64,000 bases of DNA from Nocardioides sp. cx-173 (lineage in GTDB: Bacteria > Actinomycetota > Actinomycetes > Propionibacteriales > Nocardioidaceae): positions 3,908,501-3,972,500 of the forward strand of contig NZ_CP088262.1 in NCBI RefSeq assembly GCF_021117365.1. The letters are read 5' to 3'. The position numbers and the translations under genes were made by a program. The notes below the pieces were generated by a model. It did no database searches, was not told the origin of the DNA, and worked only from the letters and a program-made list of their open reading frames with translations. Position 1 is the first letter of the stretch; each line of letters starts with the position of its first letter. This document shows positions 29,121 through 38,063 of the stretch, one piece after another.

Positions 29121-29156
29121 GGTGGTTGAGGTGCGAGCGGAGCGAGCCTCGAAACT
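29121..29156. repeat. GGTTGAGG...CGAAAC repeat inside the nuo operon
   Basis: The element between nuoE and nuoF starts GGTGGTTGAGG (29121-29131) and ends CCTCGAAAC (29147-29155), with the direct repeat GCGAGCG-GAGCGAGC in the middle. It begins immediately after the nuoE stop codon as read on the minus strand. Its ends match the element at 14573-14632. It occupies most of the only long gap in the middle of the otherwise tightly coupled operon and may form an RNA hairpin there. Confidence 0.65.
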
Positions 29157-29917
29157 CAGCCATCGGCCTTCTCCTGCTCGGTCTCGGTCTCCGCGCGGGA
29201 GGTGTCGGCCTGCTCGACCGCCTCGGTCTTCGTGTCGGCGGTCTCGCCGGTGCTTCCGCTCGCGTCCGAGGACGGGGCGGTCCAGCCGCGCTCGCGCGCG
29301 ATCTCGCGGCCGGCCAGGCTGGCCGGGCCGGCGGAGGGGCCCTCGTCGGCCAGGCCGTCGGGGAAGCCCGCGAGCACGCGCTCGGCCTCGCGCCAGGTGC
29401 ACAGCTTGGGACCGCGCGTGGAGTGGACCTCGTTGCCCGCGCGCAGGTCGTCGACCAGCTGGGTCGCCGACTGCGGCGTCATGTTGTCCATGAACTCCCA
29501 GTTGACCATCATCACCGGCGCGTAGTCGCAGGCCGCGTTGCACTCGACGTGCTCGAGCGTGATGCTCTTCAGCCCGGGGGCGTCCTCGGTGGTCTCGTCG
29601 TTGCCGACGTCGAGGTGCTCCTTGAGCCGCTCGAAGATCAGGTCGCCGCCCATGACCGCGCACAGCGTGTTGGTGCAGACGCCGACGTGGTAGTCGCCGA
29701 CCGGCTTCCGCTTGTACATCGTGTAGAACGTCGCCACGCCGCTGACCTCGGCCGCGGTGAGCTCGAGGATCTCGGCGCAGGCCTCGATGCCCTCGGGGGT
29801 CACGCGGCCCTCGACGGACTGGACGAGGTGCAGCATCGGGAGCAGCCCCGAGCGCGGCTGCGGGTAGCGGGCCGCGATGTCGCGCAGCTCGCCGTAGGTC
29901 TCCTGGGTGAGACTCAT
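29156..29917 (-). CDS. nuoE: NADH-quinone oxidoreductase subunit E
   Basis: This 253-residue thioredoxin-fold subunit binds cluster N1a through C81, C86 ([12 protein letters not shown]) and C126, C130 ([12 protein letters not shown]). The ATG at 29917 ([20 protein letters not shown]) overlaps the nuoD stop. After residue about 185 the chain continues with a low-complexity tail rich in Thr, Glu and Ala ([31 protein letters not shown]) that is absent from short NuoE proteins and looks disordered. Confidence 0.95.
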   Translation of the reverse strand: MSLTQETYGELRDIAARYPQPRSGLLPMLHLVQSVEGRVTPEGIEACAEILELTAAEVSGVATFYTMYKRKPVGDYHVGVCTNTLCAVMGGDLIFERLKEHLDVGNDETTEDAPGLKSITLEHVECNAACDYAPVMMVNWEFMDNMTPQSATQLVDDLRAGNEVHSTRGPKLCTWREAERVLAGFPDGLADEGPSAGPASLAGREIARERGWTAPSSDASGSTGETADTKTEAVEQADTSRAETETEQEKADG

Positions 29918-31248
29918 CTGTCCACGCCTCCCATGACGGGGTCGATCGAGGCGATGGCGACGATGACGTCGGCGACCATGCCGCCCTCGCTCATCACGCT
30001 CGTGCCCTGAAGGTTGGTGAAGGACGGGTCGCGGTAGTGGACCCGGAACGGGCGGGTGCCGCCGTCGGAGACGATGTGCGCGCCGAGCTCGCCGCGCGGC
30101 GACTCGATCGGCACGTAGGCCTGGCCCGGCGGGACCCGGAAGCCCTCGGTCACCAGCTTGAAGTGGTGGATGAGGGCCTCCATCGACTCGCCCATGATGT
30201 GGCGGATGTGGTCGAGGCTGTTGCCCATCCCGTCGCTGCCGATCGCGAGCTGGCTCGGCCAGGCGATCTTCTTGTCGGCGACCATGACGGGGGCGCCCTC
30301 GAGGCCGGCCAGGCGATCGGCGGCCTGCTCGATGATCTTCAGCGACTCCCACATCTCGTTGAGCCGGATGCGGAAGCGCCCGTAGGAGTCGCACGTGTCC
30401 CACGTCTGGACGTCGAAGTCGTAGTCCTCGTAGCCGCAGTAGGGCTCGGTCTTGCGCAGGTCCCAGGCGTAGCCGGTGCTGCGCAGCACCGGGCCGGTGA
30501 TGCCGAGCGCGAGGACGCCCTCGAGGTCGAGGTGGCCGACGCCCTCGAGGCGGGCCTTGAAGATCGGGTTGGCGTTGCAGAGCGCGGCGTACTCGGGCAG
30601 GCGCTTCTTCATCAGGGCCACGAAGCCGCGGATCTCGTCCAGCGCGCCCGGGGGCAGGTCCTGAGCGACGCCGCCGGGGCGGATGAACGCGTGGTTCATG
30701 CGCAGGCCGGTGATCAGCTCGAACAGGTCCAGCACCAGCTCGCGCTCGCGGAACCCGATGGTCATCACCGTGAGCGCGCCGAGCTCCATGCCGCCGGTGG
30801 CGATGGCGACCAGGTGGGAGGAGAGCCGGTTGAGCTCCATGAGCAGGACCCGCATGACGCTGGCCTTCTCGGGGATCTGGTCCTCGATGTCCAGCAGCCG
30901 CTCGACGCCGAGGCAGTACGTCGCCTCGTTGTAGAACGGGCTGAGGTAGTCCATGCGCGTGACGAACGTGGTGCCCTGCACCCAGGAGCGGAACTCCATG
31001 TTCTTCTCGATGCCGGTGTGCAGGTAGCCGATGCCGCAGCGGGCCTCGGTGACCGTCTCGCCCTCGAGCTCGAGGATCAGGCGCAGCACGCCGTGCGTCG
31101 AGGGGTGCTGCGGGCCCATGTTGACGACGACCCGCTCGTCGGCGTCCTCGGCGAGCCCCTCGGCGATCTGGTCCCAGTCCTGGCCGGTGACGGTGAAGAC
31201 CCGGCCCTCGCTGGTCTGGTTGGTGCCCGCGTAGATGTCCTGAGTCAT
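29914..31248 (-). CDS. nuoD: NADH-quinone oxidoreductase subunit D
   Basis: This 444-residue 49-kDa-type subunit lines the quinone site together with NuoB. The conserved [20 protein letters not shown] carries the quinone-site His, and [50 protein letters not shown] and the C-terminal VMGGVDR follow the family end to end. The start at 31248 ([20 protein letters not shown]) adds about 30 residues before the core. The stop of nuoC (TAA) overlaps the start ATG by one base. Confidence 0.96.
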   Translation of the reverse strand: MTQDIYAGTNQTSEGRVFTVTGQDWDQIAEGLAEDADERVVVNMGPQHPSTHGVLRLILELEGETVTEARCGIGYLHTGIEKNMEFRSWVQGTTFVTRMDYLSPFYNEATYCLGVERLLDIEDQIPEKASVMRVLLMELNRLSSHLVAIATGGMELGALTVMTIGFRERELVLDLFELITGLRMNHAFIRPGGVAQDLPPGALDEIRGFVALMKKRLPEYAALCNANPIFKARLEGVGHLDLEGVLALGITGPVLRSTGYAWDLRKTEPYCGYEDYDFDVQTWDTCDSYGRFRIRLNEMWESLKIIEQAADRLAGLEGAPVMVADKKIAWPSQLAIGSDGMGNSLDHIRHIMGESMEALIHHFKLVTEGFRVPPGQAYVPIESPRGELGAHIVSDGGTRPFRVHYRDPSFTNLQGTSVMSEGGMVADVIVAIASIDPVMGGVDR

Positions 31249-31973
31249 TAGTTGTACGACCTCCGCTGGTCCGGCGGCGGGATGGTGCCGCCCTTGTACT
31301 CGACGGGGATGCCGCCCAGCGGGTAGTCCTTGCGCTGGGGGTGGCCCGGCCAGTCGTCGGGCATGAGGATGCGGGTGAGCGCCGGGTGGCCCTCGAACAC
31401 GATCCCGAACATGTCGAAGGTCTCGCGCTCGTGCCAGTCGAGGGTCGGGTAGACCGCGACCAGCGAGGGGATCGTCGCGTCGCCGTCGGGGACGCTGACC
31501 TCGAGACGGATGCGGCGGTTGTAGGTCATCGAGAGCAGGTGGTAGACCGCGTGCAGCTCGCGACCGGTGTCGTCGGGGTAGTGCACGCCGCTCACCCCGG
31601 AGCAGAGCTCGAAGCGCAGCGCGGGGTCGTCGCGCAGCGTCTGCGCGACGTGGCGCAGCTCCTCGCGGCTCACGTGGAAGGTGATCTCGCCGCGGTGGAT
31701 CACGACGTGCCCGAGGCGACCCTCCAGGACGTCGGCGACCTCGTCGAACCAGCCACCGTAGGGGCGCTGGGCGGGGCCGGGGAACACGATCGGGGCGACC
31801 AGACCGCCGTACCCGCTGGTGTCGGAGGTGCCGGCGGCGCCGAACATGCCCTTGCGCACGCCGACCGCCGTCACCTCGCCGGGGGCGGCCGGGACGTTCT
31901 CCGGGGACTGCTCGACGGCCGGCTGCTCCGGGCCCTTGGGCTCGGGTACGACGTCCTTGTGGTCCTCGCTCAT
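31248..31973 (-). CDS. nuoC: NADH-quinone oxidoreductase subunit C, extended N-terminus
   Basis: This 241-residue 30-kDa-type subunit has its core (from about residue 70: [22 protein letters not shown] ... [23 protein letters not shown]) full length and with the diagnostic [15 protein letters not shown] motif. The first about 65 residues ([19 protein letters not shown]...) are Pro/Glu-rich and probably disordered. It is a separate gene, not fused to nuoD. The start overlaps the nuoB stop (ATGA). Confidence 0.95.
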   Translation of the reverse strand: MSEDHKDVVPEPKGPEQPAVEQSPENVPAAPGEVTAVGVRKGMFGAAGTSDTSGYGGLVAPIVFPGPAQRPYGGWFDEVADVLEGRLGHVVIHRGEITFHVSREELRHVAQTLRDDPALRFELCSGVSGVHYPDDTGRELHAVYHLLSMTYNRRIRLEVSVPDGDATIPSLVAVYPTLDWHERETFDMFGIVFEGHPALTRILMPDDWPGHPQRKDYPLGGIPVEYKGGTIPPPDQRRSYN

Positions 31974-32524
31974 CGCAGCTGGCCCCGCATCGCCGAGGTG
32001 GGCAGCGCGTTGAGCGCCTCGGTCTCGAGGGTCTCGATCTCGGCCAGCCGGTTGACACCGAGCTTGGTCGACTGGACCTGGTCGTGGAGCTTGAGGATCG
32101 CGTCGATCAGCATCTCCGGGCGCGGGGGGCAGCCGGGGAGGTACATGTCCACGGGGACGATGTGGTCGACACCCTGGACGATCGCGTAGTTGTTGAACAT
32201 GCCGCCGCTGCTGGCACAGACGCCCATGGCGAGGACGTACTTGGGGTTCGGCATCTGGTCGTAGATCTGCCGCAGCACCGGGGCCATCTTCTGGCTCACC
32301 CGGCCGGCCACGATCATCAGGTCGGCCTGGCGGGGGCTGGCACGGAAGACCTCCATGCCGAAGCGGCCCAGGTCGTACTTGGGGCCACCGCTGGTCATCA
32401 TCTCGATGGCGCAGCAGGCCAGGCCGAACGTGGCGGGCCAGAAGGAGGCCTTGCGCATGTAACCGGCGACGCCCTCGACCGTGGTCAGGAGCACGCCGCT
32501 CGGGAGCTTCTCCTCGATTCCCAT
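31970..32524 (-). CDS. nuoB: NADH-quinone oxidoreductase subunit B
   Basis: This 184-residue PSST-type subunit holds the terminal cluster N2. [14 protein letters not shown] provides the unusual adjacent Cys pair, with further Cys in [14 protein letters not shown] and [13 protein letters not shown]. The N-terminus [20 protein letters not shown] is typical of actinobacterial NuoB. A gap of 55 bp separates it from nuoA. Confidence 0.96.
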   Translation of the reverse strand: MGIEEKLPSGVLLTTVEGVAGYMRKASFWPATFGLACCAIEMMTSGGPKYDLGRFGMEVFRASPRQADLMIVAGRVSQKMAPVLRQIYDQMPNPKYVLAMGVCASSGGMFNNYAIVQGVDHIVPVDMYLPGCPPRPEMLIDAILKLHDQVQSTKLGVNRLAEIETLETEALNALPTSAMRGQLR

Positions 32525-32579
32525 CAGAGGCGTCCTTTCTGCGGTCGAGGCAGGTCGTGAAGTGCGGGCATCGTGACTC

Positions 32580-32939
32580 TCAGTCCCATTCGAGGCCGCC
32601 GCGACGCCACACGTAGGCGTAGGCCACGAAGACGGTGGCGATGAAGATGACCATCTCGACGAGACCGAACAGGCCCATCGCGTCGAAGTGCACCGCCCAT
32701 GGGTAGAGGAAGATGATCTCGATGTCGAAGACGATGAACAGCATCGCGGTGATGTAGTACTTCACCGGGAACCGCCCGCCGCCGACCGGCTGCGGGGTGG
32801 GCTCGATGCCGCACTCGTAGGAGTCGAGCCGGGCGCGGTTGTAGCGCTTGGGGCCGACGAACGGGCTCATCGCCACGGAGCCGATCGCGAACAGTGCCGC
32901 GATGATGGCCAACGCCAGTACCGGCGTGTAGAGCTCCAT
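32580..32939 (-). CDS. nuoA: NADH-quinone oxidoreductase subunit A
   Basis: This 119-residue three-helix membrane subunit is the first gene of the operon. The start is [20 protein letters not shown] at 32939, with an AAGGGA site upstream. The loop [38 protein letters not shown] carries the conserved Cys of the loop near the quinone site and the acidic residues of helix 2. A longer frame to 33026 runs through a Rex-like site and is not used. Confidence 0.95.
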   Translation of the reverse strand: MELYTPVLALAIIAALFAIGSVAMSPFVGPKRYNRARLDSYECGIEPTPQPVGGGRFPVKYYITAMLFIVFDIEIIFLYPWAVHFDAMGLFGLVEMVIFIATVFVAYAYVWRRGGLEWD

Positions 32940-33206
32940 CCGCAGTCCCTTCCCTGGTGCCTGGCGCGCCGTCGGTTGTGACTTTGTGAAGCGAATCACG
33001 AGGTGGCGCACCGCACATCTTGCCACTCGTCGGCGCGCGCGTCACACCCAGGGCTGCCGGGCCGCAAACCGGTCCTCACCTGGCCATTTAGCGCACGTGG
33101 CGCTTGCCTAATTGGGTCGACGGCCTGACCTGCGAAGAGGGCCCCGCGTCGACGTTCCTGGGCGTGCTTGGTGCCCTACTTCACGCGCGTTTCGCGCGCC
33201 GAGCGA
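32940..33206. promoter_or_regulatory. nuo upstream region, between nuoA and menG
   Basis: This 267-bp gap contains the Rex-like site at 32984-33001. An AT-richer stretch around 33085-33120 (TTTAGCGCACG ... GCCTAATTGGG) could hold promoter elements or the end of the menG transcript. Near the menG stop, GCGCGTTTCGCGCGC (from about 33185) is palindromic and may terminate the menG message, which is transcribed toward nuoA. No gene was found here. Confidence 0.4.
32984..33001. promoter_or_regulatory. Rex-like operator upstream of nuoA
   Basis: TTGTGAAGCGAATCACGA fits the redox-sensor Rex consensus TTGTGAANNNNTTCACAA except at two positions in the right half. It lies 45-62 bp upstream of the nuoA start codon, in the region where the promoter must be. 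In Streptomyces Rex represses respiratory genes when NADH is low relative to NAD+. Control of nuo by Rex here is inferred from this match alone. Confidence 0.6.
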
Positions 33207-33896
33207 CTACCGGGTGGCGCGGTGCAGGGCGACGATGCCGCCGGAGAGGTTGCGCCATTCGGGAGCCTGCCAGCCGGCGGCGGTGACCAGCTCGGCGAGG
33301 CGCTGCTGGTCGGGCCAGGCGCGGATGGACTCGGCGAGGTAGACGTAGGCGTCGGGCGAGGACGAGACCGCGCGCGCGATCGGCGGCAGCGCCTTCATCA
33401 GGTACTCGATGTAGACGGTGCGGAAAGGCGCCCAGGTGGGGTGGCTGAACTCGCAGACGACCAGGCGGCCGCCCGGCCTCGTGACCCGCAGGAGCTCGGC
33501 GAGACCGGCGGCGGGGTCGACGATGTTGCGCAGGCCGAAGGAGATCGTCACGGCGTCGAACGTCGCGTCCGCGAACGGCAGCCGGGTCCCGTCGCCCGCA
33601 GTGAACGGCAGGTGCGGGCGCGCGCGCTTGCCGACCTGGAGCATGCCCAGGGAGAAGTCGCAGGGGACGACCGCCGCGCCGCGGTCGGCGAACGGCTGGC
33701 TCGAGGTCCCGGTCCCGGCCGCGAGGTCGAGGATCCGCTCGCCGGGCTGCGGGTCGACGGCGGCGATCACGTCGCGGCGCCAGCGCCGGTCCTGCCCCAG
33801 GGACAGGACGTCGTTGGTCACGTCGTAGCGGCGCGCGACGGCATCGAACATCCGGCGTACGTCGGTGGGTTGCTTGTCGAGCTCAGCGCGGGCCAC
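33207..33896 (-). CDS. menG: Demethylmenaquinone methyltransferase (UbiE/MenG)
   Basis: This 229-residue SAM-dependent methyltransferase should carry out the last step of menaquinone synthesis, C-methylation of demethylmenaquinone. The start is the GTG at 33896 ([20 protein letters not shown]). Motifs are [21 protein letters not shown] (UbiE signature 1 region), [16 protein letters not shown] (SAM motif I), [19 protein letters not shown] and [14 protein letters not shown]. It is transcribed in the same direction as and upstream of nuoA. The 267-bp gap between them argues for separate promoters. Confidence 0.9.
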   Translation of the reverse strand: MARAELDKQPTDVRRMFDAVARRYDVTNDVLSLGQDRRWRRDVIAAVDPQPGERILDLAAGTGTSSQPFADRGAAVVPCDFSLGMLQVGKRARPHLPFTAGDGTRLPFADATFDAVTISFGLRNIVDPAAGLAELLRVTRPGGRLVVCEFSHPTWAPFRTVYIEYLMKALPPIARAVSSSPDAYVYLAESIRAWPDQQRLAELVTAAGWQAPEWRNLSGGIVALHRATR

Positions 33897-34042
33897 CCGC
33901 AGAGCGTACGGGGGGACCGCCGTCGGGCCGCAGGCGGTAACGGGTTGGTCACAACCGGCGATTCTCGGCCGCGCCTGGCAACCAGTGCGGCCGGAGAGGC
34001 GTCCCCTGAGTACCAACCCCACCAGATCGCAAAGGTCCCGCC

Positions 34043-34918
34043 ATGTTGTTCGCCCGCCGCCTCGTGATGATCGTCGTCGCCGCCGCGCTGCTGTCCGGTG
34101 CTGCCCTCGGCGTGGGGTGGGCGAGCCGCTCCGCCGAGGCGCCACGCTCGGCTCCTCGGCTGGAGCGACCGGTCGAGACGCCCCTCGAGCCGGCACGCCG
34201 CGACCCGACGCCGTCACCGCAGGCGCCGGCCCCCTCCCCCCAACCCGAGGTCACACCCGAGCCGCCCGCGCTCCGGCCCGGGCCGCGGCTGCTGGGCAGC
34301 GGCGACGAGGGCGACCGGGTGCGCGACCTGCAGGCCCGGCTGCGGCAGATCGACTGGTTCGAGGGCGACGTGACCGGCTTCTACGGCGACGTCACGGTGG
34401 CCGCCGTACGCGGCTTCCAGGCCAAGCGCGAGATCCCGGTGACCGGCGAGGTGGACCGCCGCACGCTGGGTCGCCTGCACGGCATGACCACCTCGCCGAC
34501 GGCGGCCGAGCTCGCCAACCAGCTCGGCGGCAACACCCCCGGCGCGCTGGACCGGCGCTGCCTGACCGGCCGGGTGCTCTGCATCGACAAGACCAGCAGC
34601 ACGCTGCGCTGGGTCGTCGACGGCCGGGTGCTCAAGACGATGGACGCACGGTTCGGCGGCGCGGCGACCCCCACCCGCGAGGGGCTCTTCCAGGTCACCT
34701 ACAAGAGCCGCGACCACGTCTCGAGCCTGTACGAGACCTCGATGCCGTTCGCCATGTTCTTCTCGCGCGGGCAGGCCGTGCACTACTCACCGGACTTCGC
34801 CGCCGTGGGCTACGACGGCGCCTCCCACGGATGCGTCAACATCCGTGACCACGACGGGGTGGCGTGGCTCTACGACCAGGTGCGTGTCGGCGACGAGGTC
34901 GTCGTCTACCGGTCCTGA
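34043..34918 (+). CDS. L,D-transpeptidase with peptidoglycan-binding domain
   Basis: This is a 291-residue exported protein. Residues 1 to about 28 are a signal peptide or anchor ([22 protein letters not shown]), followed by a Pro-rich linker (about 30-85), a PG_binding_1 domain (about 88-145, [37 protein letters not shown]) and a YkuD domain at the C-terminus. The catalytic motif is HYSPDF ... [13 protein letters not shown], with Cys in SHGCVN. It should form 3-3 cross-links or otherwise modify peptidoglycan outside the membrane. The YkuD domain is short, as in actinobacterial secreted forms. It has no obvious operon partner, and the gene after it converges on it. Confidence 0.88.
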   Translation: MLFARRLVMIVVAAALLSGAALGVGWASRSAEAPRSAPRLERPVETPLEPARRDPTPSPQAPAPSPQPEVTPEPPALRPGPRLLGSGDEGDRVRDLQARLRQIDWFEGDVTGFYGDVTVAAVRGFQAKREIPVTGEVDRRTLGRLHGMTTSPTAAELANQLGGNTPGALDRRCLTGRVLCIDKTSSTLRWVVDGRVLKTMDARFGGAATPTREGLFQVTYKSRDHVSSLYETSMPFAMFFSRGQAVHYSPDFAAVGYDGASHGCVNIRDHDGVAWLYDQVRVGDEVVVYRS

Positions 34919-34926
34919 CCCGCGGC

Positions 34927-35541
34927 TCAGTCGGCGAGGCCGTCCAGGAGCTCGACGGCCTCGTCGGCGTCCAGGCCGCGGCCGTAGAGCTGGTACGTCG
35001 CGTTGCCGGAGCCCACCTGGCACTGGATCGCCGCCGGCGACTCGCCGTCGGGGATCTCCTGGCCCTCCGGGACCGGCTGCTCGTAGTAGCGCGCACAGAC
35101 GCCGTCGCCGGCGCTCACCAGGTCGGTGATGTTGCGCTCGAAGTTGACGTAGGACGGGTCGAACGGCGGGCCGTTGGGCAGGAACGGGCCGGCGGGCTGC
35201 TCCACCACCGTGATCGTGACCTGGGTCTCGAGGCTCTCGTCCTGGTAGGTGCGGATCTGCGCGGGTGCGTCGAACAGCTCCTCCAGCAGCTCGGCGCCCG
35301 ACTCGTTGATGCCGCGCTGGCGCTCGGCGAGGTCCGCGGCCGCGTCGGCGTTCTCGCCCGTCACGTCGTCGGCCTCCAGCTCGACGGCGCGCAGTCCCCC
35401 GGGCAGCGTGTCGGGCAGGTCCACCGGACCCGCGGTCGCCTTCGGCAGCAGCACCGCGAACGCCACGAGGAGCGCCAGGATCACCAGGCCGACGAGGGAG
35501 CCCACGACGAAGGGACGGGCGGTGCGGGGGGATGCGGTCAC
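34927..35541 (-). CDS. Membrane-anchored protein of unknown function
   Basis: This 204-residue protein has one N-terminal transmembrane helix (about residues 12-33, VVGSLVGLVILALLVAFAVLLP) and an extracytoplasmic part that is acidic (E/D-rich, pI clearly low) and has two Cys (GDGVCARYY and AIQCQVGS), probably a disulfide. The pattern TQVTITVVEQPAGPFLPNG ... GNATYQLYGRGLDADEAVELL suggests a small alpha/beta domain. No known family is recognised. It is convergent with the L,D-transpeptidase (8 bp between stops) and divergent from menF (58 bp). Confidence 0.75.
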   Translation of the reverse strand: MTASPRTARPFVVGSLVGLVILALLVAFAVLLPKATAGPVDLPDTLPGGLRAVELEADDVTGENADAAADLAERQRGINESGAELLEELFDAPAQIRTYQDESLETQVTITVVEQPAGPFLPNGPPFDPSYVNFERNITDLVSAGDGVCARYYEQPVPEGQEIPDGESPAAIQCQVGSGNATYQLYGRGLDADEAVELLDGLAD

Positions 35542-35599
35542 CCGGTGACGTTACCCACGTGGTGCCCGCTCCGGCCAGCCGCTGGGTAGTCTCGACCGC

Positions 35600-36871
35600 G
35601 TGACAAGCCCTGCTGCCCCGACGGGTCCCGCACCGTCGCTGGTCGCGCGCACGGTGCCCCTCGACCTGTCCTCGGCGACCTCCCTTGCCTCCCTGCTGCC
35701 CGCCGACCACCCGGTGGCCTGGCTGCGGCGCGGGGACGGGCTCGTCGGCTGGGGCCAGGCCGCGGTGGTGCGCTCGAGCGGACCGACCCGCTTCTCCGAC
35801 GCCGACAAGTGGTGGAGCGAGACCATCGCGCGCGCCGACGTCGTCGACGACGTCGGGGAGCCCGGGACCGGTCCGGTGTGCTTCGGGTCCTTCGCGTTCG
35901 ACGACGTGCCCGGCGACTCGGTGCTCGTCGCCCCGCGGGTGGTCGTCGGCCGTCGCGGCGACCGCGCGTGGCTCACCACGATCTCCACGACCGGCGCACC
36001 CGCCACCGTCCCCCCCGTGGGGCCGGCCGAGCCGCCCCTGCCGCCGACCGCCGTCTCCTTCGCCGACGGCGCGCTCAACGGCGAGGAGTGGATGTCGGTC
36101 GTCGCCGACGCGGTCGCCCGGATCAACGCCGGCGACCTGGAGAAGGTGGTGCTCGCCCGTGATCTCGTCGTGCGCGCGGACGGGCCGATCGACGTGCGCT
36201 GGCCGGTGCACCGGCTGACCGAGTCCTACCCCATGTGCTGGACCTTCCACGTCGACGGCATGTTCGGCGCCACCCCGGAGATGCTGGTGCGCCGCGAGCG
36301 GGGCCTGGTCACCTCCCGGGTCCTGGCCGGCACCATCCGGCGCACCGGCGACGACGAGCGCGACCTCGCGCTCGCCGCCACCTTGGCCCGGTCTTCGAAG
36401 GACCTCGAGGAGCACGAGTACGCCGTCCGCTCCGTCGCCGACGCGCTGGAGCCGCACTGCTCGTCGATGAACGTCCCCGAGGCGCCGTTCGTGCTGCACC
36501 TGCCGAACGTCATGCACCTGGCGACCGACGTCAACGGCGTGGTCCACGACGCCGCGACCGTCTCGTCGCTGCAGCTCGCCGAGTCGCTGCACCCCTCGGC
36601 GGCGGTGGGCGGCACGCCCACGAGCGTCGCCACCGACCTCATCGACGAGATCGAGGGCATGGCCCGTGGGCGCTACGCCGGCCCGGTGGGCTGGATGGAT
36701 GCCAACGGCGACGGCGAGTGGGGCATCGCCCTGCGCTCCGCCGAGGTCGTCGGCGACACCGTCCGGCTCTTCGCCGGCTGCGGCATCGTCGCCGACTCCG
36801 ACCCCGCCGCCGAGCTCGCCGAGGCCCAGGCCAAGTTCGTGCCCGTCCGCGACGCGCTCGCCGGGGGCTGA
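35600..36871 (+). CDS. menF: Isochorismate synthase (menaquinone pathway)
   Basis: This 423-residue chorismate-utilising enzyme should convert chorismate to isochorismate, the entry to menaquinone synthesis. The start is GTG at 35600. Motifs of the C-terminal fold are EKVVLARDLVVRADGP (catalytic Lys), TPEMLVRRERGLVTSRVLAGTIRRT, SSKDLEEHEYAVRSVADAL, HPSAAVGGTP and RGRYAGPVGWMDANGDGEW, with the Mg-binding Glu residues. An siderophore-type isochorismate synthase cannot be excluded from sequence alone. However, menE-C-D, menA and menG within 11 kb and the absence of siderophore genes favour MenF. Confidence 0.88.
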   Translation: MTSPAAPTGPAPSLVARTVPLDLSSATSLASLLPADHPVAWLRRGDGLVGWGQAAVVRSSGPTRFSDADKWWSETIARADVVDDVGEPGTGPVCFGSFAFDDVPGDSVLVAPRVVVGRRGDRAWLTTISTTGAPATVPPVGPAEPPLPPTAVSFADGALNGEEWMSVVADAVARINAGDLEKVVLARDLVVRADGPIDVRWPVHRLTESYPMCWTFHVDGMFGATPEMLVRRERGLVTSRVLAGTIRRTGDDERDLALAATLARSSKDLEEHEYAVRSVADALEPHCSSMNVPEAPFVLHLPNVMHLATDVNGVVHDAATVSSLQLAESLHPSAAVGGTPTSVATDLIDEIEGMARGRYAGPVGWMDANGDGEWGIALRSAEVVGDTVRLFAGCGIVADSDPAAELAEAQAKFVPVRDALAGG

Positions 36872-36901
36872 CGGACGACTCCCGGCTCCCCCGGGCCGGC
36901 G

Positions 36902-37534
36902 CTACAGGTCGGCGCCGTCGGCGAGCCGGAGGAACTCCTGGCCGTCGCCGAGCAGGTTGCCCATGTGCTGCTCGACCATCCCGAGGCCGACCTCGGAGTA
37001 GACCCGGTCGTGGATGGCCAGGCTGCGCGGGGCGCCGACGGCGCGGACGAAGTCGACGGCCTCGCTCAGCTTGAGCCACGGCGCGGAGGCGGGGGCCAGC
37101 AGCAGGTCGACGGCACCGTCGGGCACGGTCAGGGCGTCGCCGGGGTGGTAGACGGTCGTCTCGCCCACGCTGAGCAGGTAGCCGCTGTTGTGGATGCGCG
37201 GGTAGTCCTCGTGAATCACCGCGTGCAGCTCCCCCACGGCGCGCACCGGCAGCCCGGCGTCGAAGGCCTCCCCGGGCGCGACGACCGTGAGCCGCTCGGC
37301 CAGGTCCGGGGCGTCCTCACGCAGCCGCGCCGCGACCGCCTCGATCGTGAAGACGGGCGCGTCGCCGGCCCGCAGATGGTCGGGGAAGTAGTGGTCGGGG
37401 TGCTCATGGGTGATGAGGATGGCGCTCGCCCCGTCGACGGCCTCGGCGTCGGTGAACACGCCGGGGTCCAGCACGACGACCGCGCCCTCGTGCTCGATCC
37501 GCACGCAGGCATGCCCGAACTTCGTGATCCGCAT
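36902..37534 (-). CDS. Metallo-beta-lactamase-fold metal-dependent hydrolase (UPF0173-like)
   Basis: This 210-residue protein begins MRITKFGHACVRIEHEGAVVVLDPG, the UPF0173/UlaG-like pattern, followed by the metal motif THEHPDHYFPDHL (about residues 42-54) and later VYHPGDAL and AIHDRVYSE, which contribute further Asp/His ligands. Family members hydrolyse phosphodiesters or lactones, but the substrate here is not known. It lies convergent to menF (30 bp) and divergent from the acetyltransferase gene (27 bp). Confidence 0.85.
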   Translation of the reverse strand: MRITKFGHACVRIEHEGAVVVLDPGVFTDAEAVDGASAILITHEHPDHYFPDHLRAGDAPVFTIEAVAARLREDAPDLAERLTVVAPGEAFDAGLPVRAVGELHAVIHEDYPRIHNSGYLLSVGETTVYHPGDALTVPDGAVDLLLAPASAPWLKLSEAVDFVRAVGAPRSLAIHDRVYSEVGLGMVEQHMGNLLGDGQEFLRLADGADL

Positions 37535-37561
37535 GGGCCGACTCTATCTAGGCTGGGTCTC

Positions 37562-38062
37562 GTGCCCTTGCCCTCCGACGTCGTCGTCCGCCCCGCCACC
37601 CCGTCCGACGCACCGGCCCTCGCGCACCTGCACCTCGATGTCTGGGACGACGCCTACACCGGCCTCATGCCGCAGCCGATCCTCGACGAGCGGCGTACGA
37701 CACTCGACGAGCGGGTGGCCCGGTGGCGCGCGATCCTCGAGGAGGGCGGGCCGACGCCCACGCTCCTCGCCGTCGGGCCCGACGGGCTGATCGGCTTCGT
37801 CTCCGCCGGACCGGGCCGCGACAACGACGTGGACATCGAGCTCGAGCTGAAGGCGCTGTACGTGCGCAAGGAGTGGTGGGGCACCGGCGTCGGGTACGTG
37901 CTGTTCGAGGAGGCGGTCGGCGACCGAGCGGCGTACCTGTGGGTGCTCGCCGGCAACACCCGGGCCATCGCGTTCTACGAGCGACAGGGCTTCCGGCTCG
38001 ACGGGACCGAGGACGAGCACGACGAGGGGCGACACGTGCGGATGGTGCGCGCGGGCACCTGA
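37562..38062 (+). CDS. GNAT-family N-acetyltransferase
   Basis: This 166-residue protein starts with GTG at 37562 (VPLPSDVVVRPATPSDAPAL). The GNAT core is clear: ELKALYVRKEWWGTGVGYVLFEEAV (acetyl-CoA pyrophosphate loop around residues 100-120) and VLAGNTRAIAFYERQGFRLDGTE. An EDEHDEGRHVRMVRAGT tail ends it. The acceptor substrate cannot be deduced. It is divergent from the hydrolase and convergent with the antiporter gene (one base between coding ends). Confidence 0.85.
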   Translation: MPLPSDVVVRPATPSDAPALAHLHLDVWDDAYTGLMPQPILDERRTTLDERVARWRAILEEGGPTPTLLAVGPDGLIGFVSAGPGRDNDVDIELELKALYVRKEWWGTGVGYVLFEEAVGDRAAYLWVLAGNTRAIAFYERQGFRLDGTEDEHDEGRHVRMVRAGT

Positions 38063-38063
38063 C

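Noticed and set aside
33900..34042. Possible c-di-AMP (ydaO) riboswitch before the L,D-transpeptidase
   Set aside because: Wall-hydrolase genes in actinobacteria often have one, but I could not align the leader to the conserved ydaO core, and the leader is short.
34790..36592. A 601-codon minus-strand frame over menF
   Set aside because: Its sequence is Arg/Gly/His-rich with no motif and it covers the real genes menF and the membrane-anchored protein.
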